Positions 1-13,146 of a stretch of 64,000 nucleotides of DNA are shown here, piece after piece. Under the pieces are notes generated by a model. The model searched no databases, was not told where the DNA came from, and was given only the letters and a program-made list of their open reading frames with translations. Made by a program: the position numbers and the translations under genes. Numbering within the stretch: the stretch's first letter is position 1; each line of letters opens with the position of its first letter. The DNA comes from Lunularia cruciata (Eukaryota > Streptophyta > Marchantiopsida > Lunulariales > Lunulariaceae), in NCBI GenBank assembly GCA_948567375.1, contig OX419761.1, positions 2,110,501 through 2,174,500 on the forward strand, written 5' to 3'.

Positions 1-526
1 GAATTTACCAAAATACTCTTGTTGCAAATCTAGTTGCATGAAAGAGGAATTACAAGCTACTATGCAGGTTCTAAACTAAGGAGGGCTTGTGGGATCTGCC
101 CCCCTTTCTGGAAATGGCTTTAAAAACAATTTTAAAGTGTTTTTAAATCCAGTGGTTGCGGTATAACTCATAGTCTGCCTTGGCTCATGCCCACGCTCTA
201 ATCATTATTATCTTACATAGAGTGAATTTTTTAACATAGAATATGCCCTCCTCTGTTGAATCCTGGCGTCGCCCTTGCACTTGGCCATGTTGTTTGGCCT
301 TCTTCTCCCGACTGTGGCCTAACATCCCGACAGAATGAAGAGCTTGTGCTCACTTAAAAATAAGATCCGTATACTCTAATTAAGGTTAGATGCGTATGGG
401 TGTATGTATGATATCCTTATGGGTGTACGTATGGTTGGTACATATTAGCCAACCCTAGCGCCTAAAGTATATTATATTGTATGGTTCAAGTTATATCAGC
501 CTCAAGTATCAACTGCCACCTATACT

Positions 527-618
527 ACCTTCTGAAATTTAAATGTAATTTCACCACTCATATCAAAGAAGGACCTTCTGAATTTTAAATGTAATTTTAC
601 CACTCATATCAAAGAAGG
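527..618. repeat. 46 bp tandem duplication
   Basis: Two head-to-tail copies of a 46 bp unit start at 527 and 573, each beginning ACCTTCTGAA and ending AAAGAAGG. They differ at only two or three bases, so the duplication looks recent. No function is apparent. Confidence 0.85.
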
Positions 619-3263
619 GAAGCATAATTCGGACAGTCGCGGGTCTACATTCTGAGATTTCCGGGCATGAACCGGGTCGTATCTAGAAACATTGCTCTTT
701 TGGTGTCATCTATATCCAGAGGTTCGAGTCGTCACCAAAGTGTTGGGTGCCTCCTGACAACCACATCCGGAGTCGAAAGCAGCAAATAAACGCCACGTTT
801 AGGTTCCGGTTTCCTTACCGGTGACTGGTGGGGAACTGGAACTGTGTAGGAACATCAACTCCATGTCTGTTGGTTTTATCTCCACCTAAACTTTCCGGCA
901 GTTGAGCTGGGCACGTTCAGTCAAAGTGAATCAAAACCTGACGTCGAGAGCCCTGTAGGGCTTTACTCTCAAGCTTATTTAGTGTAGAAGGAAAGAATGA
1001 CAAGATTGAAGCTTTCGAACGCGGATGAAAGATCAAGTACACTACTGTGTTCCTCTTGAAGCTCTCGAACATTCCGCCCTGCTTCACGTTGCTGAATTGA
1101 AGGTCCTCTTGACATAGGAGATTCACTGAGCAAAGGATTTTGATATGGAGAAAATGCAGGTTTGGATGCTGGGGGTTAAACTAACTTCATACATAACCAA
1201 ATGATCAGACCTGAACTACAGTATAACTGAACCGATAAATAGCAAGTTATAATTGAAACTATACTACTGTAGCTAAATCTTGTGTGTATTCTGACGTTAT
1301 CGCCGCACTGGCGTTTAAGTCAATCCATTCATTGATCATGACAGGCCAAACCAATTCAAGTTACGTGATCTTTCGTCGTCTCAAATTAACGATGTGATAC
1401 TCTGAAAACTAGTGTTCCGTACAAATAGATATACAAGTGAGGAATGAGGAGAAAAAAACATTAAGATGAACCAATCACCAGAGCCAGAGGTGATAGATTC
1501 GAGCGGATTCAGCACTCCCGTTCATGTCAAATGACTTACATTCTAAATACAGAGAGTGAGTTCACTTGAAGAATTGAATGCTGACTCCAATCTAGTCTGC
1601 GCTTTCTCATAGAGGACCCGGGAAGGATTCTTAATGTTGATAACACAGAACCATGTAGACCTGTGCGGCTTAACTTAACCGACGTCAGAAGTCAAAACCC
1701 GTCCTAATCCAGATTATATACAGCCTCCACAGCTTAGCTAAGTATATGTACATGCACATCGCCACCCCTTCGAGAGAACTCGACAAAAGACAATCTATAA
1801 TTCAACAATGAAGTCAAACTCTTCTGTGTTATATCAGCTGTTTAAACCTTTAGTACATACGACCTTCTAACCACATGACACTATCAGCCAAAGATATGAA
1901 ATACGATGAGAGATGGCCTGAATGTGGATCAAGAAGAAAACATAAATATTCTCGAAGGAAATGGATACGGATCACGCACAGGTTCAGGAAAATTATTTTT
2001 CTTCTTTTTGTCAAGATGGAAATTGATGATTATGATGATATCTGTAACTTAAGTAGAATAACACATTGTCAAGGCTTGTAATATATACTGCAAACTTGAT
2101 TTGGGTGAGGATTCTCTGCAGCTTCACAACCCCGGACTACGTAGCCATTGGCATAATCATTTGCGAAACTTTGAAGAAGAAAATGGACTATTTGCTTCTC
2201 GCCTACATTAAGGAATTGGATTTTACAGTAGAGTGACCAGGCAACGTGTAGCGTGACGTCGATGAGTATAACATTAAGGAAGATCTACTGTGGAAGAAAA
2301 GTAGAACGGGGCGATGGCGACTTAATTAGATTCTGCCGCGTATTTGAGTTTCAAATAACGACAGGTATTCTCGCATTTTGGACTTAATCTGCATTTGGTT
2401 GGGATTGTAGGAGAAAGACAAGAAGGATTCCCTCCATTTTGATCGCTAAGCCTATATGAACTTTAGCAGTAAAAACATTAGAGATATAGAGAATCACTGT
2501 CGCTGCATACTGTAGGTGAGTCCGCCTTGCCTGACCTTGCTGGACGGGTGTATGTCGGGTCAAGGAAATCAGCTTGGCGACTGCCTACCGATGGAGTTGT
2601 AATTGACGGCGCAAAATAGGTCCATGAGCACAGTATTGCATTCCCCTTAGCTTGACACTGGAGATAGGACAGTTTATAGTTTTGATCGAGCTGATGTGTA
2701 AGCGAGAGATTGATTGAACCGCTTGCTGTGTCAACATCTTGTATGCATGAAGCTCGTCATTCATGCTTAAGAGTTCGGTAGTGAGATGAGAAAGAGAAGG
2801 TCTGTGTCTTTTGGAGTAGAATATCTGCACCTAATTGAAAAAGACTCGGCTACTTCAGATATTCGGCTTGAAGATGATTGTCTGAATTGGGCATTTACAA
2901 CATCTAACGGCGGACCTTGCCTTTCGCTGATTGAAAATGAGATTCAACGTTCACCTAGAACATTTTAAACGTCATTGGATTCACCGGAACTTGGGTTTAC
3001 CCGACCTGTCTTGGAGATTAGCGTTATCTGACTTCCTTGTTTCCTCATTCGTGTCGCAGTTGCCAGCCTGAGGACTGTCTTGTGTCTAACGCCCTCGAGT
3101 TCTCTCCTTTCCTTTAAGAGATCGATCTCTAAGTACTGATCTCAAGACTCTCAAGACTTCCTTACCTCTTATCTCCCAAGAACGAATTTGATCGGGAAGG
3201 CAGAACCCCGATCATGGTACTCCTCTAAGGAAGAAGAGAGTAAATTCACTCATAACTAAGATT

Positions 3264-3282
3264 GGTATCATTTTCTTATCAG
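3264..3282 (+). promoter_or_regulatory. Possible 3' splice site of a leader intron
   Basis: A pyrimidine-rich run ending TTATCAG lies 14 bases before the PHT1 start codon. It has the form of a plant 3' splice site, and leader introns are known in plant PHT1 genes. No 5' splice site can be fixed from sequence alone, so this is only a candidate. Confidence 0.25.
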
Positions 3283-3296
3283 ATATTCAAGGCGTC

Positions 3297-4988
3297 ATGG
3301 CTGCCCCGTCAGGTGGGATGGATGTCCTTAGAACTCTTGACAAAGCTAAAACACAGAGCTATCATTTCAAATCGATCATCATAGCAGGCATGGGGTTTTT
3401 CACCGATGCTTATGACCTTTTCTCTATCTCCACTGTCACTCGACTTCTAGGTCGCCTCTACTATTATAATTCTGCGACAGGCAAGCCTGGGGTCCTGCCT
3501 CCACAAGTTGCAGCAGGCGTCATTGGGGTGGCTTTCGTCGGGACCCTGCTTGGACAGCTCTTTTTCGGATGGGCAGGTGACAAGTTCGGCCGTAAGAAGG
3601 TTTATGGTATTACACTAATGCTCATGATTTTGACCTCCCTTGCTTGTGGGCTTTCTCTCGGCAGCACCCCAACCAGTGTCATGACCACTTTGTGCTTCTT
3701 CCGCTTCTGGCTTGGGTTTGGAATTGGAGGAGATTACCCTCTCTCTGCAACAATTATGTCTGAATACGCCAACACTAAAACTCGAGGAGCTTTCGTCGCT
3801 GCAGTGTTCGCCATGCAAGGGTTTGGAATTCTTGCAGGTGCAACTGTGGCCATCATATTATCCTCGGCCTTTAATTCCGCATACAATGCACCAGCTTTCA
3901 ACGTGGACCAGACGCGCTCAACTCCTCGACAAGCCGACTTTGTATGGCGTATCCTCTTTATGGTCGGTGCAATCCCCGCTGCAGCCACCTACTACTACCG
4001 CATGAAAATGCCCGAGACTGCTAGGTACACCGCTCTTGTAGAGAAAAACAACGACCAAGCTGCCAGGGATATGGAGAAGGTTCTCCACGTTCAGTTCCAG
4101 CGCAACCACGATGAGATCGCTTCCGACAAGAAGCCTCAACCACTCGAGGACAGTGCTGCTATTGCAGAAGTTCAGTATGCATATGGATTATTCAGCAGGA
4201 AATTCCTGAAACGCCATGGATTCCAGCTGCTTGGAACGACAGTATGTTGGTTCACCTTGGACGTTGCATTTTACAGTCAGAATTTGTTTCAGAAGGACAT
4301 TTTCAGTGCAGTTGGGTGGATTCCAGCAGCCTCTACTATGAGTGCCCTCGAGGAGACGTTCACCATCAGCCGAGCTCAGGCCCTGATTGCTCTGGTTTCC
4401 ACCGTACCAGGGTACTGGGTGACGGTCGCTCTCGTTGACAGAATTGGAAGGTGGTGGATTCAGCTCAATGGATTTTTCTGGATGACTTTTTTTATGCTCA
4501 TCCTGACCTTTGATTACGACAAGTTGAAAGGGGTTCCATGCCCTGACGATTCCAGCAAATACTGTGATGGTCATCATCTCGCATTCATCAGCATGTACGC
4601 CTTGACATTCTTCTTCGCCAACTTCGGTCCCAACTCAACGACCTTCATTGTTCCCGCAGAACTATTCCCTGCTAGACTAAGATCCACCTGCCATGGAATC
4701 TCCGCAGCTGCAGGCAAGGCCGGGGCTATAGTCGGAGCCTTTGGTTTTCTTTACGCTAGTCAGAACGAGAAGGAAGGAAAGCAAGAACATGGTTATCCTG
4801 TAGGCATTGGCATCAAGAAATCTTTGCTAGTTCTCTGCGTATGTAACGCGGTAGGTTTTGTATTCACTTTCTTTGTCCCGGAGACGAAAGGGAAGTCCTT
4901 AGAGGAACTCTCCGGTGAAGCTGAGGAAGAAGTAAACGACGACAAAGCATCCACCTCCGATGTTGCTAAGCAAGTTGATCCTGTGTAA
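3297..4988 (+). CDS. PHT1: High-affinity phosphate:H+ symporter, PHT1 family (MFS)
   Basis: The 563-codon uninterrupted frame encodes a 12-helix major facilitator that imports inorganic phosphate with protons across the plasma membrane. Helix 1 carries FTDAYDLF (35-42), the first cytosolic loop GDKFGRKK (94-101), and helix 4 the PHT1 signature [13 protein letters not shown] (144-156). Residues matching the phosphate site of the fungal homologue PiPT are present: D146, Y147, Q174, W318, D322, Y326, N446 and K474, with the expected spacing. A long hydrophilic central loop (about 240-300) separates the two six-helix halves. The start is the first ATG of the frame, in a good context (GTCATGG). 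Plant PHT1 proteins are usually about 520-540 residues; the extra length here lies partly in a loop at 405-428 with two cysteines (C415, C423) and partly in an acidic tail (540-563). There is no intron in the coding region. Regulation by phosphate starvation is usual for the family but no motif here proves it. Confidence 0.95.
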   Translation: MAAPSGGMDVLRTLDKAKTQSYHFKSIIIAGMGFFTDAYDLFSISTVTRLLGRLYYYNSATGKPGVLPPQVAAGVIGVAFVGTLLGQLFFGWAGDKFGRKKVYGITLMLMILTSLACGLSLGSTPTSVMTTLCFFRFWLGFGIGGDYPLSATIMSEYANTKTRGAFVAAVFAMQGFGILAGATVAIILSSAFNSAYNAPAFNVDQTRSTPRQADFVWRILFMVGAIPAAATYYYRMKMPETARYTALVEKNNDQAARDMEKVLHVQFQRNHDEIASDKKPQPLEDSAAIAEVQYAYGLFSRKFLKRHGFQLLGTTVCWFTLDVAFYSQNLFQKDIFSAVGWIPAASTMSALEETFTISRAQALIALVSTVPGYWVTVALVDRIGRWWIQLNGFFWMTFFMLILTFDYDKLKGVPCPDDSSKYCDGHHLAFISMYALTFFFANFGPNSTTFIVPAELFPARLRSTCHGISAAAGKAGAIVGAFGFLYASQNEKEGKQEHGYPVGIGIKKSLLVLCVCNAVGFVFTFFVPETKGKSLEELSGEAEEEVNDDKASTSDVAKQVDPV

Positions 4989-5432
4989 AGTCAGTCCATG
5001 GTGACAATGATCATTTCTCATTGTCCTCTCACGGGATTCCGAAGGAGTTATGGTTCATAATCTAAACAGCTTGCAATTGTGCCAAGCCCATCACTTCGAA
5101 CGTGGATTAATAACATCATATGGAGGTGCGAGATTAAGCATACCCACATTCGGAGCTCACATCTTGGTTTATCGTGCATGAAATTCCATGAGAATGAAAA
5201 TTAGGTTCTAAACTCTTTAGGCTGAATTTCCTGGTTAGAGTGGCCACATGATAGAAAACATGGTAAGAGGTTGGATACAGGGCAGGAAAAAAATCGACCC
5301 CTTGTATTAATTGGATATTCTTTAGAGGATTAGCTATAATATTCAAGATAACTTCTGCGTACGTAATTCTCTCGGGAAATTCCTTGGAATTTCGCTCAAG
5401 GTGCCGCCAGTGCTTCCTTGAGAAATCCCAGA

Positions 5433-5438
5433 AATAAA
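5433..5438 (+). terminator. Candidate polyadenylation signal AATAAA
   Basis: AATAAA occurs about 445 bases after the PHT1 stop codon. Plant signals are loose, so this may not be the one used. Confidence 0.25.
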
Positions 5439-5665
5439 CTCGATGCACTTTGTTTATTTTCTATTTAGTTCATTTATTTGGGAGAAAGATCAGTTCGTAA
5501 ATCATCAACTGTAGAAATTCAAGAAAAGGAAAATTTCTACAAATGCAACTCACTGCAAGATATTGTGACATATCTTACACCTTGTTCAACTCTTTTCACC
5601 AGAGAATCTTTTAACTATTGCCGGTATAGTTATTATAATAATAAGATTTTTGTTGGATCGATCAT

Positions 5666-5778
5666 CTTACTCTCTTGCTTGTATATCCTTTCTATGAGTT
5701 GTTTTGAAAAGTGAAACTCTATTCATTTTGAACCGGAAACTAACAAGGTATAGCTTACATCATTATTTGACATACAAC
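5666..5778. repeat. Diverged direct repeat, copy 1
   Basis: This copy shares TTACTCT, CTATGAGTTGTTTTGAAA, ACTC.ATTC.TTT and TCATTATTTGACA in the same order with 6249-6369. The copies are about 583 bp apart. They could be terminal repeats of a small decayed element or a segmental duplication. Confidence 0.55.
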
Positions 5779-6248
5779 CATGATTTCGATGAACAATTAG
5801 CGATATTTTTTAGCAACACCGTTAAATTCTCTTGCTCCCAACATTCTTTTAGAACTTTCGCTGGTTTCGGTGGTAATCGCAAACTGACCACCTCAGCCAC
5901 AAGGCTCGCCACCTCCTCACGTGGCTGAAATTATACTAATATAAATATTACTGTAATGAGGTTAATATCTGAATTTGAATTTTAGTTCATTTCCTAGAAA
6001 AAGATTTCTCTGGGAATTCAGTTAATGAGCTTGACTCGGAGATTTGAAATTTAGTTCTTAATCGTTTTCTACATAAGTTCTTAAGAAACTGAGATGGGTT
6101 TATGGAATGATATCCCTTAAATAGTTCATACACTTATAGACGCTTCCTTGCTTTTAATATAGGAAAAATTAACGGACTTCCAGATAATGATTAGAGGATT
6201 GAAAGGAAAATCTGCTCAGATTAAAATTTACAATTAAACGTGGACCAG

Positions 6249-6369
6249 CTTACTCTTTTCTTGTAAATCCTTCCTATGAGTTGTTTTGAAATCAAAAACT
6301 CCATTCGTTTTAAATGCTAGATTAACATCATACATATGGTATAGCGTATATCATTATTTGACAAACAAT
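6249..6369. repeat. Diverged direct repeat, copy 2
   Basis: This is the partner of 5666-5778, with several small indels between the copies. No target duplication or primer site is visible, so the nature of the repeat is open. Confidence 0.55.
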
Positions 6370-8149
6370 ATGAAATTTTCTACTGTAAACCTCACTCACA
6401 AGATTAATACTTTGATGGTTATCCCATAGACTGGTATACTTGTAGAGAGTTTAGTAGTGAAAGTTGATTTTTTAAAAATATATTATCAAATAATGTTGAC
6501 ACAAGTGCATGTGTCACTTATACACTTGGACAATTTTAGAATGAAAAAAATATATTATATTATTATATTATCTACCAAACTCATATCTAAATACATTTCT
6601 CTAAATTCTATACATGAATCTACATATATCTCTAGAAGATAACTGGTGGATATTCAAGAAATATCTAGTGTTCTAAAATGAAATTTTTATTGCTTTCCTT
6701 TCTAAAATGAAATTGCTATTGGTTTCTTTTCCCTAATATATATAGTAAATGAATTGTCTTCATTTTTACTACTATCAAGAACTTTGTATTTAATTTATAG
6801 GTTTTCTTTGTCTAACTCTTTTGACATCATTCTTTGGAATCCATTTATGTCTCATAGTGCCAATATCTACTGAAGTTCTTCCGTGATACACTATCAATCT
6901 ATAATGTACCGTGGATTTTTCAAATATGAATAAATTTTTATTGATCGGAGACAAAGATCTAAACTTGTTGATTTGAATATCTGCAAAGTTTCTAGTTTTG
7001 AGACTAGATTTTATATTTATCAACTCATAACGTTATTAAAACTATTATATTTATGAAATTTTTTAAATTTTATTTATTTATTTATTTCTAATAGAAAATT
7101 TCTATAAATAAATTTGAGAAATTAGTTTTCGTTCTGGTGACTTATCATTCAGAGAAGTAAATGAGAATAATCTGAAATAAAGATATCCCATATTTCATCA
7201 CACAAACATATCACATGATATTTTCATATTAATCCATGAAAGCTCGTGACAAGAAAATGCTAGCTTTTAATGTCTTTTCAGCATATTTTCTATACCTTTT
7301 GAATATTTGGCTGTGAATCGGATCCACTCAAATTTGACGACTGAGTTGGGACAGGTTTCTCCCGGAAAACTCACCATTGTACTTTCACATTTAATACAAC
7401 CTTAAAACCAGGACTACATTTCTACTAAATCGAACTTTCAAATGTCTAAACCAGAGAAATGTCTGTATTTTAGATTATAGATATCTAAAAACTTTATATT
7501 AAAGTATGTCTAAAATTTGTAAAGTATCTAGAACATCTATTGGTTCTGTAGAACACCAAACTCAGTAGTCCCAATACTTATATAGAGTTAAAAAAAATTG
7601 TATTTCTAAAATAATATGAATAAATAAAAATATCAAATTTTAATGCCTTGAGGATATTCAGCTCTCCGGTAAGTATATTATGATATTGGTTCATAAGTAT
7701 AATTTTAATATAAATTTATTCTATATAAATGCAAATGTTAAATTACTAAAGACTACTTTGCTAACGTAGCATATGAATATTTAAAAGATTAATAAATTAT
7801 TAATGAAATTCAATTTGATTTACAAAAATAGCCTTTACTTTTCTTTCCTATGGATTTAGCATACTATTTTTCTAAAAATTCCATATCCAATATTTTAGAC
7901 AAAAGGATTAATAGATCCTCATTTTGGTCGTTTTGTTTATGAATATGACCCCTTGTCTAATCCCAAAGCATATTCGTAAATATAGCACTTCTGAATGCCA
8001 TATCTATGGTGTATTCCATAACATATAGTCCTGATCAACTTAGGAATATTAGAATGACCATCTTTTGGCCAAAACAACTTTTTTGTTTGGTTTTATGCCT
8101 TTCGCTTAACTTGTCAAGGATAGATAGTAGTTTTACCATGCTCTTCTTT

Positions 8150-10776
8150 GGAGTGAAAGGCAGCTGCAAGGTAGAAAGAAATAAGCCCAAAGAAGGTAAG
8201 TAGAAGGAAGGTCTGTGCTAAAGGAGTACAAGCCCAAAGACCTTTGCCCCATAAGACCTTTGGCCCCAAAATAAGTATAATTGTTTGAATGCACCACCAC
8301 CTAGATAAATAAATATCATTGAGAAGCATTGCAAAGCACCAAAGGTTCATGTGCGGATAGAGCTTGCCCAAATAAAATTTGGATATCCAATGTAAGGAAT
8401 GAAAAAACTAAGACTATAAAAATTTGGTGGAAGAAGACAATCCATCAGTTTTTGGAGATTACAAATTTTTTGAGCCCAAAGCTATAGATAGTTCCTTCCA
8501 CCTTTGGCATCAAGTTTCACATGCATTCATAGTAGAAATTTCTCTTCATTCCACCCAAAAGAGAGAGAGAAAATAGTTAAAGAGGGTAATTTAATGATTA
8601 CACCAAGGCAACACATGCGCTACTTGATGTCATCCTTAAATTACCAGCAATGACTAAGTAAGCTCTGCATTATAGAGAGATATCATTAGTAGCAAGACAT
8701 TGGAGTTCTTTCTATGGAACTAGGATTTGAGCTACTCAGAAATTATCTAGGAGATTGAGGAGAATATGCATCTTGGGACAAGGAATTAGAAAGGTGACCT
8801 ATTTTTTGGACCAAGGAGCACTGGAGAGATGTTCTTGGCCTTTACACCAAAGTTAATAACCTTAGAGGCCCAATGGCATTAGCTTGACAAGAAATTGGAG
8901 AAGACTTTGAAGACCTCCTTTGGAAAGCCAAAAACTAACAAAAAAGGTGAGTGTGGCCAGCTACAAGGACCCTGCTTGAAGGCCATCATCAAAGCAATGA
9001 TGAAGTTGTTCAAGTCAAAGAGTACTACTTACCTCCACTACAACAACAACAACAAGAAAATCTTCTTCCAATTCTTGTATGAAGTGCAGTCGGTGAATTG
9101 GGTGAACATGTTCTATAGATTGACTAAAGATAAGTGTAAGGGATATGAACAAGGATGGAGGAGTAATGAATCTGCCTCCATTCATTTTTCACTTTGATGT
9201 TGGGATGAGTATTCTTACCAAGACAAAAGGAAGAAACCCCCAAGTCATTTCTACCCAAAGGGGTATTTTGCATCATACTTGAAAGCAAAGGTGATGAGCC
9301 CAAATTAGAAGGCACCTGATGTAGAGTATGCAAGCTTAGATAATTTTATACTTATAGAAAAAGCTTCAATTATCCTTGGCTACACCAAGAAGGTGAAGAG
9401 AGAGGCACCTATATGGCCAAAGGGGCAAAGAAGAACATGCAAGTGGTGAATGAATGTTTGAAGGAGAAAGCCAAAGACACCTAGACCAAAGAGGAGCATG
9501 AAGTGGAGAACTTCCTCACACTCAAAGAATTTTCTTTAGAGGAGGAAGGTGATGAATGGTATGAAGATGCTAATTTTGCCCCACCAAAAGAAGAGCCACT
9601 AGCAAAGAAGGAGAAGATGATCACAACAGAGGAGGATCACAAAAATACCCCACGATAAGGTGGAATTTCACACCAAAAGGATGCATGACAAAGAAATATG
9701 ACATTTGGGCACAAACAATAGGAGAGAGAGAGAGAGATAGATAAGGAAAACATACCCAAAGCCAAAGGTCTGCTAAAAGGCAAAGAACTAGTGGACATTG
9801 AGGAAAAAGGAGGACCTTTGGTGGAGATAAAGGTTGAGGAAGAAAGAACCTATCCAAGGAGAAGTTATCACAACAACCTCACTATCATATCAGATCATTC
9901 ATTTGGTGGAGCCAAATGATTGCATTTCTAGCAAAACTCATATTTGAGTACAAGGAGATAATTGATTCCATTTCCTTGATAAGGTATCCTTTGAAAACAT
10001 GCCACCAGGCCAAAGAAAAAAGAAAAAGGTGACAATAGAAGTCACCAAGGCAAGGAGAAAAGCAGAAGTTAAGAAGTTGAATAACTTGGTGTAGGATAAT
10101 TTTGAGGGGAAGAGGTGGAATGCTCACTAAAAGTAGCACAAAGTAAGAACAAAGATGAACTCAAGAAAGTTCAAGGAGAAGTGAGAATCCTTTAACTTGA
10201 GCAAAACTAGAAGCAATTGACTTTTGAGGAGCAATTGCAACCTTTGGATAAGGAGGTGGCTAGCATCCAAAGCAAATTGGATGCAAATAATATAAATGTG
10301 GTAAGAATGGGATTGCATATGAATGACTACTGCACCAAAGAAGGTACAAGAAGAATTGAAGAGAGGCTGATCACTGCCAAATGAAGGAATAACTAATGGC
10401 CAAAACACATGCAATTGGTATCTACCTTGAAGAGGAGAAGATTAAGATCCTTGACAAAATGGAGGAGGCAAGAGATCAGTTGTTGTACCTCACGGAAAGG
10501 TCATTCAAGTTAGGCCACACCAAACCAAGCTCCACAAACTGAGGTTTCAGATGAAGACTTTAAAGGAAAAAGTCTACACAACCAGCGACTAAAGTAGCTT
10601 GTGGTTTGCTTGAACAAGCATATGGAGCCAAAATCTTTGGAGAAGGGTGTTTACCCTTCTCCTTCAATTCATACATTAAAAGTGGAAAGTGGATATGTAG
10701 ATTAGATTCTTGAGCAGCAAAGATATTTTGTGGCAGTAGATGGCCAAAGATCTTCATTTGCTTGCATGTTGAATAG
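8150..10776 (+). mobile_element. Decayed giant-LTR family copy (copy D)
   Basis: The stretch opens with repeated CCCAAAG / CCTTTGG words (8170-8270), as seen at the 5' side of other family copies. It then follows the same order as the solo LTR at 18069-27935: conserved N-terminal coding region, acidic stretch (about 9530-9610), coiled-coil remnant (10140-10500). It ends where the left LTR of the Tat/Athila element begins. No gag or pol is attached, so it may be an old solo LTR or a truncated neighbour. Both ends are approximate. Confidence 0.5.
8895..10500 (+). pseudogene. Remnant of the LTR-encoded coiled-coil protein (copy D)
   Basis: A frame at 8895-9197 aligns with the conserved N-terminal region of the better preserved copy at 24966-27522. 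Shared pattern: a basic start, then I..A.M...K...TTY, then FF..L......NWV..F.... Further on, many stops interrupt lysine/glutamate-rich sequence that still looks like acidic hinge and coiled coil. The function is unknown. It is clearly dead in this copy. Confidence 0.5.
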
Positions 10777-13139
10777 TGTGGTACCCACTTTTTTTTTGGA
10801 TAGAAATTTGAGTAAAATTAGTTACTCTGTATGGTACACAAACTTTTTGTTTTTGATGAGTTTTAAAGAAAAAATGTATTGTTGGAGCTGAATTGAAGTC
10901 AAGTGGAGAAAAGAAGTGAAGAATTGTGTGTTTTTATTCGATCCGAGGTAGCCAACTTCATGTCAAAGGGAGAAGGACTTGGATTGGGCTTGAAGGGTGG
11001 TAGACCCAAAGTAAGAATACTTTGCATTGAAATCATCAACCTGATCTGAAGAACCGTAATAACTTTTCTTTGGGCCAAACCAATCAATCAAGTATTTCCA
11101 TAAAAAATTGCTACTTTGGGAGTAGGATAAAGTTGAGAGTGACAAGAACAAGTCAAACAGAATTCATGGGTTTCAATTGACATTTGAATGAAGAATGACC
11201 AAGAATCAAAGAAGTATAAAATCAAGACTTCATCTAGAAAATTTTGCAATGCTGAATCATTATCTTGTTCTTCTAAAGATTTATCCCAAAGGAGTTATAC
11301 TTACAAGCTGAGTAGTGGGATTAATTTGGAAGAGACCTCAAAGTAGAGAGTGCACAATGCCAACAAAGGTCAGCAGATAGGTTTTTTCACTTGCAATGTA
11401 GAATCTTGTAATTTGGAGATTGGTTATGGTAGTTGGGATTGATGTCTTCAGCAGAATTCATATTAATTTTATGGCTTGGAATTGGAACCTAAGTTTTTGA
11501 GTGTTCATTGCAAAAATTGCTGCTAATAATTGTATAGATAGTCCCAAGGCAAAAGGGGAGGGAGGAATTATGGCTTGATGGACTGAGTCAGATTCAAGAC
11601 TTGTCTTGGGTAAGGAGCAAGATGTAATAGGAGTCACCTTCTACCAGAAGTGTGATACTTTGGAGGAGATTGAAGAGATGAAGAATGCTTCAGTGTATCT
11701 TGCACCAAGAATGTGTTCAAGGTGGATACCTACAAAGACCTGATAAGGCAAAGTATCGTTGAGGTTCTAATGGCAATGTGAAAGCCAAGGTGGACCACCT
11801 ACATAATAGTACAAAGTAGTAGGTGGTTTTCTTCCATCAAATGTTTGCAAGAGAGAAGGCAAACTAGGCAAAGTCTTTTCACCAATGTAGAAGGCAAATG
11901 ATTGTAAATTGGAGAATAAATATGCCGCCATACTACTTCATAGCATTTGCGGTGCACCTTTATTTGGGTTGAACCTGCTCAACTCGGAGGAGAAGAAAAT
12001 GATGGTGTCGTATTTCCACCTGGATCTTCATTGAGATGTTGATGCCGACAAACAACATTACGTGGTGGTGCTTCAAGAAGGAGATGATCACTTCCTCGAG
12101 ACCAAGTGTGTGAAGATAGTGGAAATTACCATTCTAGAGCCAAAGAAGAGAAGTCAGCCCGCCAATATGGTATCACTAGTTCAGCAAAGGAAGACTTGGA
12201 GATTGAACCCAAAGCACAAGATGGCAGTGGTGGACCTATTATCAAGAGCAGAAGGCGGAGTTCAAGAGATTGAAGGTGGAATTCAATGATGCTCAACTTG
12301 AGGTAATAAACTCCAAGGCCATTGCAGTGGTTTGTGGACAGGAGTTAGAGAAATCCATATTGATTTGCAGTAGAGAAGGATCAGGCCTGGCAAGGGGAAC
12401 TAATACGTAAATATTGTGAAGTAGAAAGGTTGCGGGATTTGGTTAAAAGTGAAAAGCTCAGATTGTTTATTGGGTGGAAGAGAAGATATTGTTTGAAGTG
12501 AAGCATGTTGAAGAATTAAAGATGCATTGGAAGAAATTGGAAGGAAAGAGGACTCATGATGAGTCAGCAGCAAAGAAGACATCAGAATCAATGGAAGAGA
12601 TTGTCACTAAGTTGAAGGTGATGAACAACATAGAGGCCAAAGTAAGTTATAGGAGTCTAGACTGCAAAAATTGAAATTGTTGGTGCAGGAAACTAGGAAG
12701 AGGAGGCAAAGGATGTTTACTTGAATAGTTTGTTAATTCATCTTAGAGATTGCAGTTGTGATCAAAGGATTGGGTTGATGCAAAGGAATTTCAACTAGGG
12801 AAGTTGTAGCTTCAATAGAGGGATGGAATGCAATTCTAAGGCAAAGTCACTTTATGGTGAACTAGCCTTCTTCAAAGTAACTGAATCATCATAATGAGTG
12901 TTAATTTGGAAAGAGTCTCATGAATTGTGATTATGGGTGTGGATAATTTGTGACAAGATGGCAAATTGAGCACTTGTTACTCTCTTCTTGGTGTGGTTTC
13001 TACCCAAGAGGTTAAAGAAGAAATCAAAAAGAACTGATTTGGTTATTGTTTACTTTTGACCATTCTTGACCAATACTTTTGTGGGAATGAATGATTACCT
13101 ATCAATTGCTGCAAAAGTGATACTTGTTAGGTTGTCACA
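10777..13139 (+). repeat. Left giant LTR of element 3 (copy A)
   Basis: It starts TGTGGTACCC and ends GGTTGTCACA, the same ends as the solo LTR 18069-27935, and is directly followed by a primer site. It is co-linear with the right LTR from about 10830 to the end. A second plausible start is 10828 (TGTATGGTAC), which aligns better with the start of the right LTR. It contains the remnant of a coding frame (11565-12800). It lacks most of the acidic hinge present in the solo LTR. Confidence 0.75.
11565..12800 (+). pseudogene. LTR-encoded coiled-coil protein remnant (copy A)
   Basis: Broken frames follow the solo-LTR protein in order. There is a counterpart of LDWRLVLG near 11590, a counterpart of its histidine/phenylalanine-rich block FHPDLR near 12010-12030, and lysine/glutamate-rich coiled-coil sequence at 12380-12760. 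The counterpart of KLLVQETR lies near 12675-12700. Many stops are present. It lies wholly inside the LTR, not between pol and the LTR. Confidence 0.6.
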
Positions 13140-13146
13140 TGATTTT

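Larger units (their letters stand above)
1..3296. other. Upstream spacer, no gene recognised
   Basis: I see only short scattered frames with no recognisable protein. The last 300 bases before the PHT1 start are pyrimidine-rich and probably hold the promoter and 5' leader. I saw no perfect PHR1-binding site (GNATATNC) by eye in the proximal 1.5 kb. A short frame at 2786-2968 (60 codons) could be a leader ORF but has nothing to support it beyond being open. Confidence 0.5.
4989..8150. other. AT-rich spacer, no gene recognised
   Basis: Apart from the proximal 3' untranslated region of PHT1, this stretch becomes very AT-rich after about 5450. It has no frame that looks like a protein. It holds one pair of diverged direct repeats (5666 and 6249). 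Confidence 0.5.

Noticed and set aside
2786-2968. Short gene upstream of PHT1
   Set aside because: Sixty codons with no recognisable motif. It could be a leader ORF but evidence is lacking.
3615-4577. Several minus-strand frames opposite PHT1
   Set aside because: They are mirror frames of a well-supported transporter gene.
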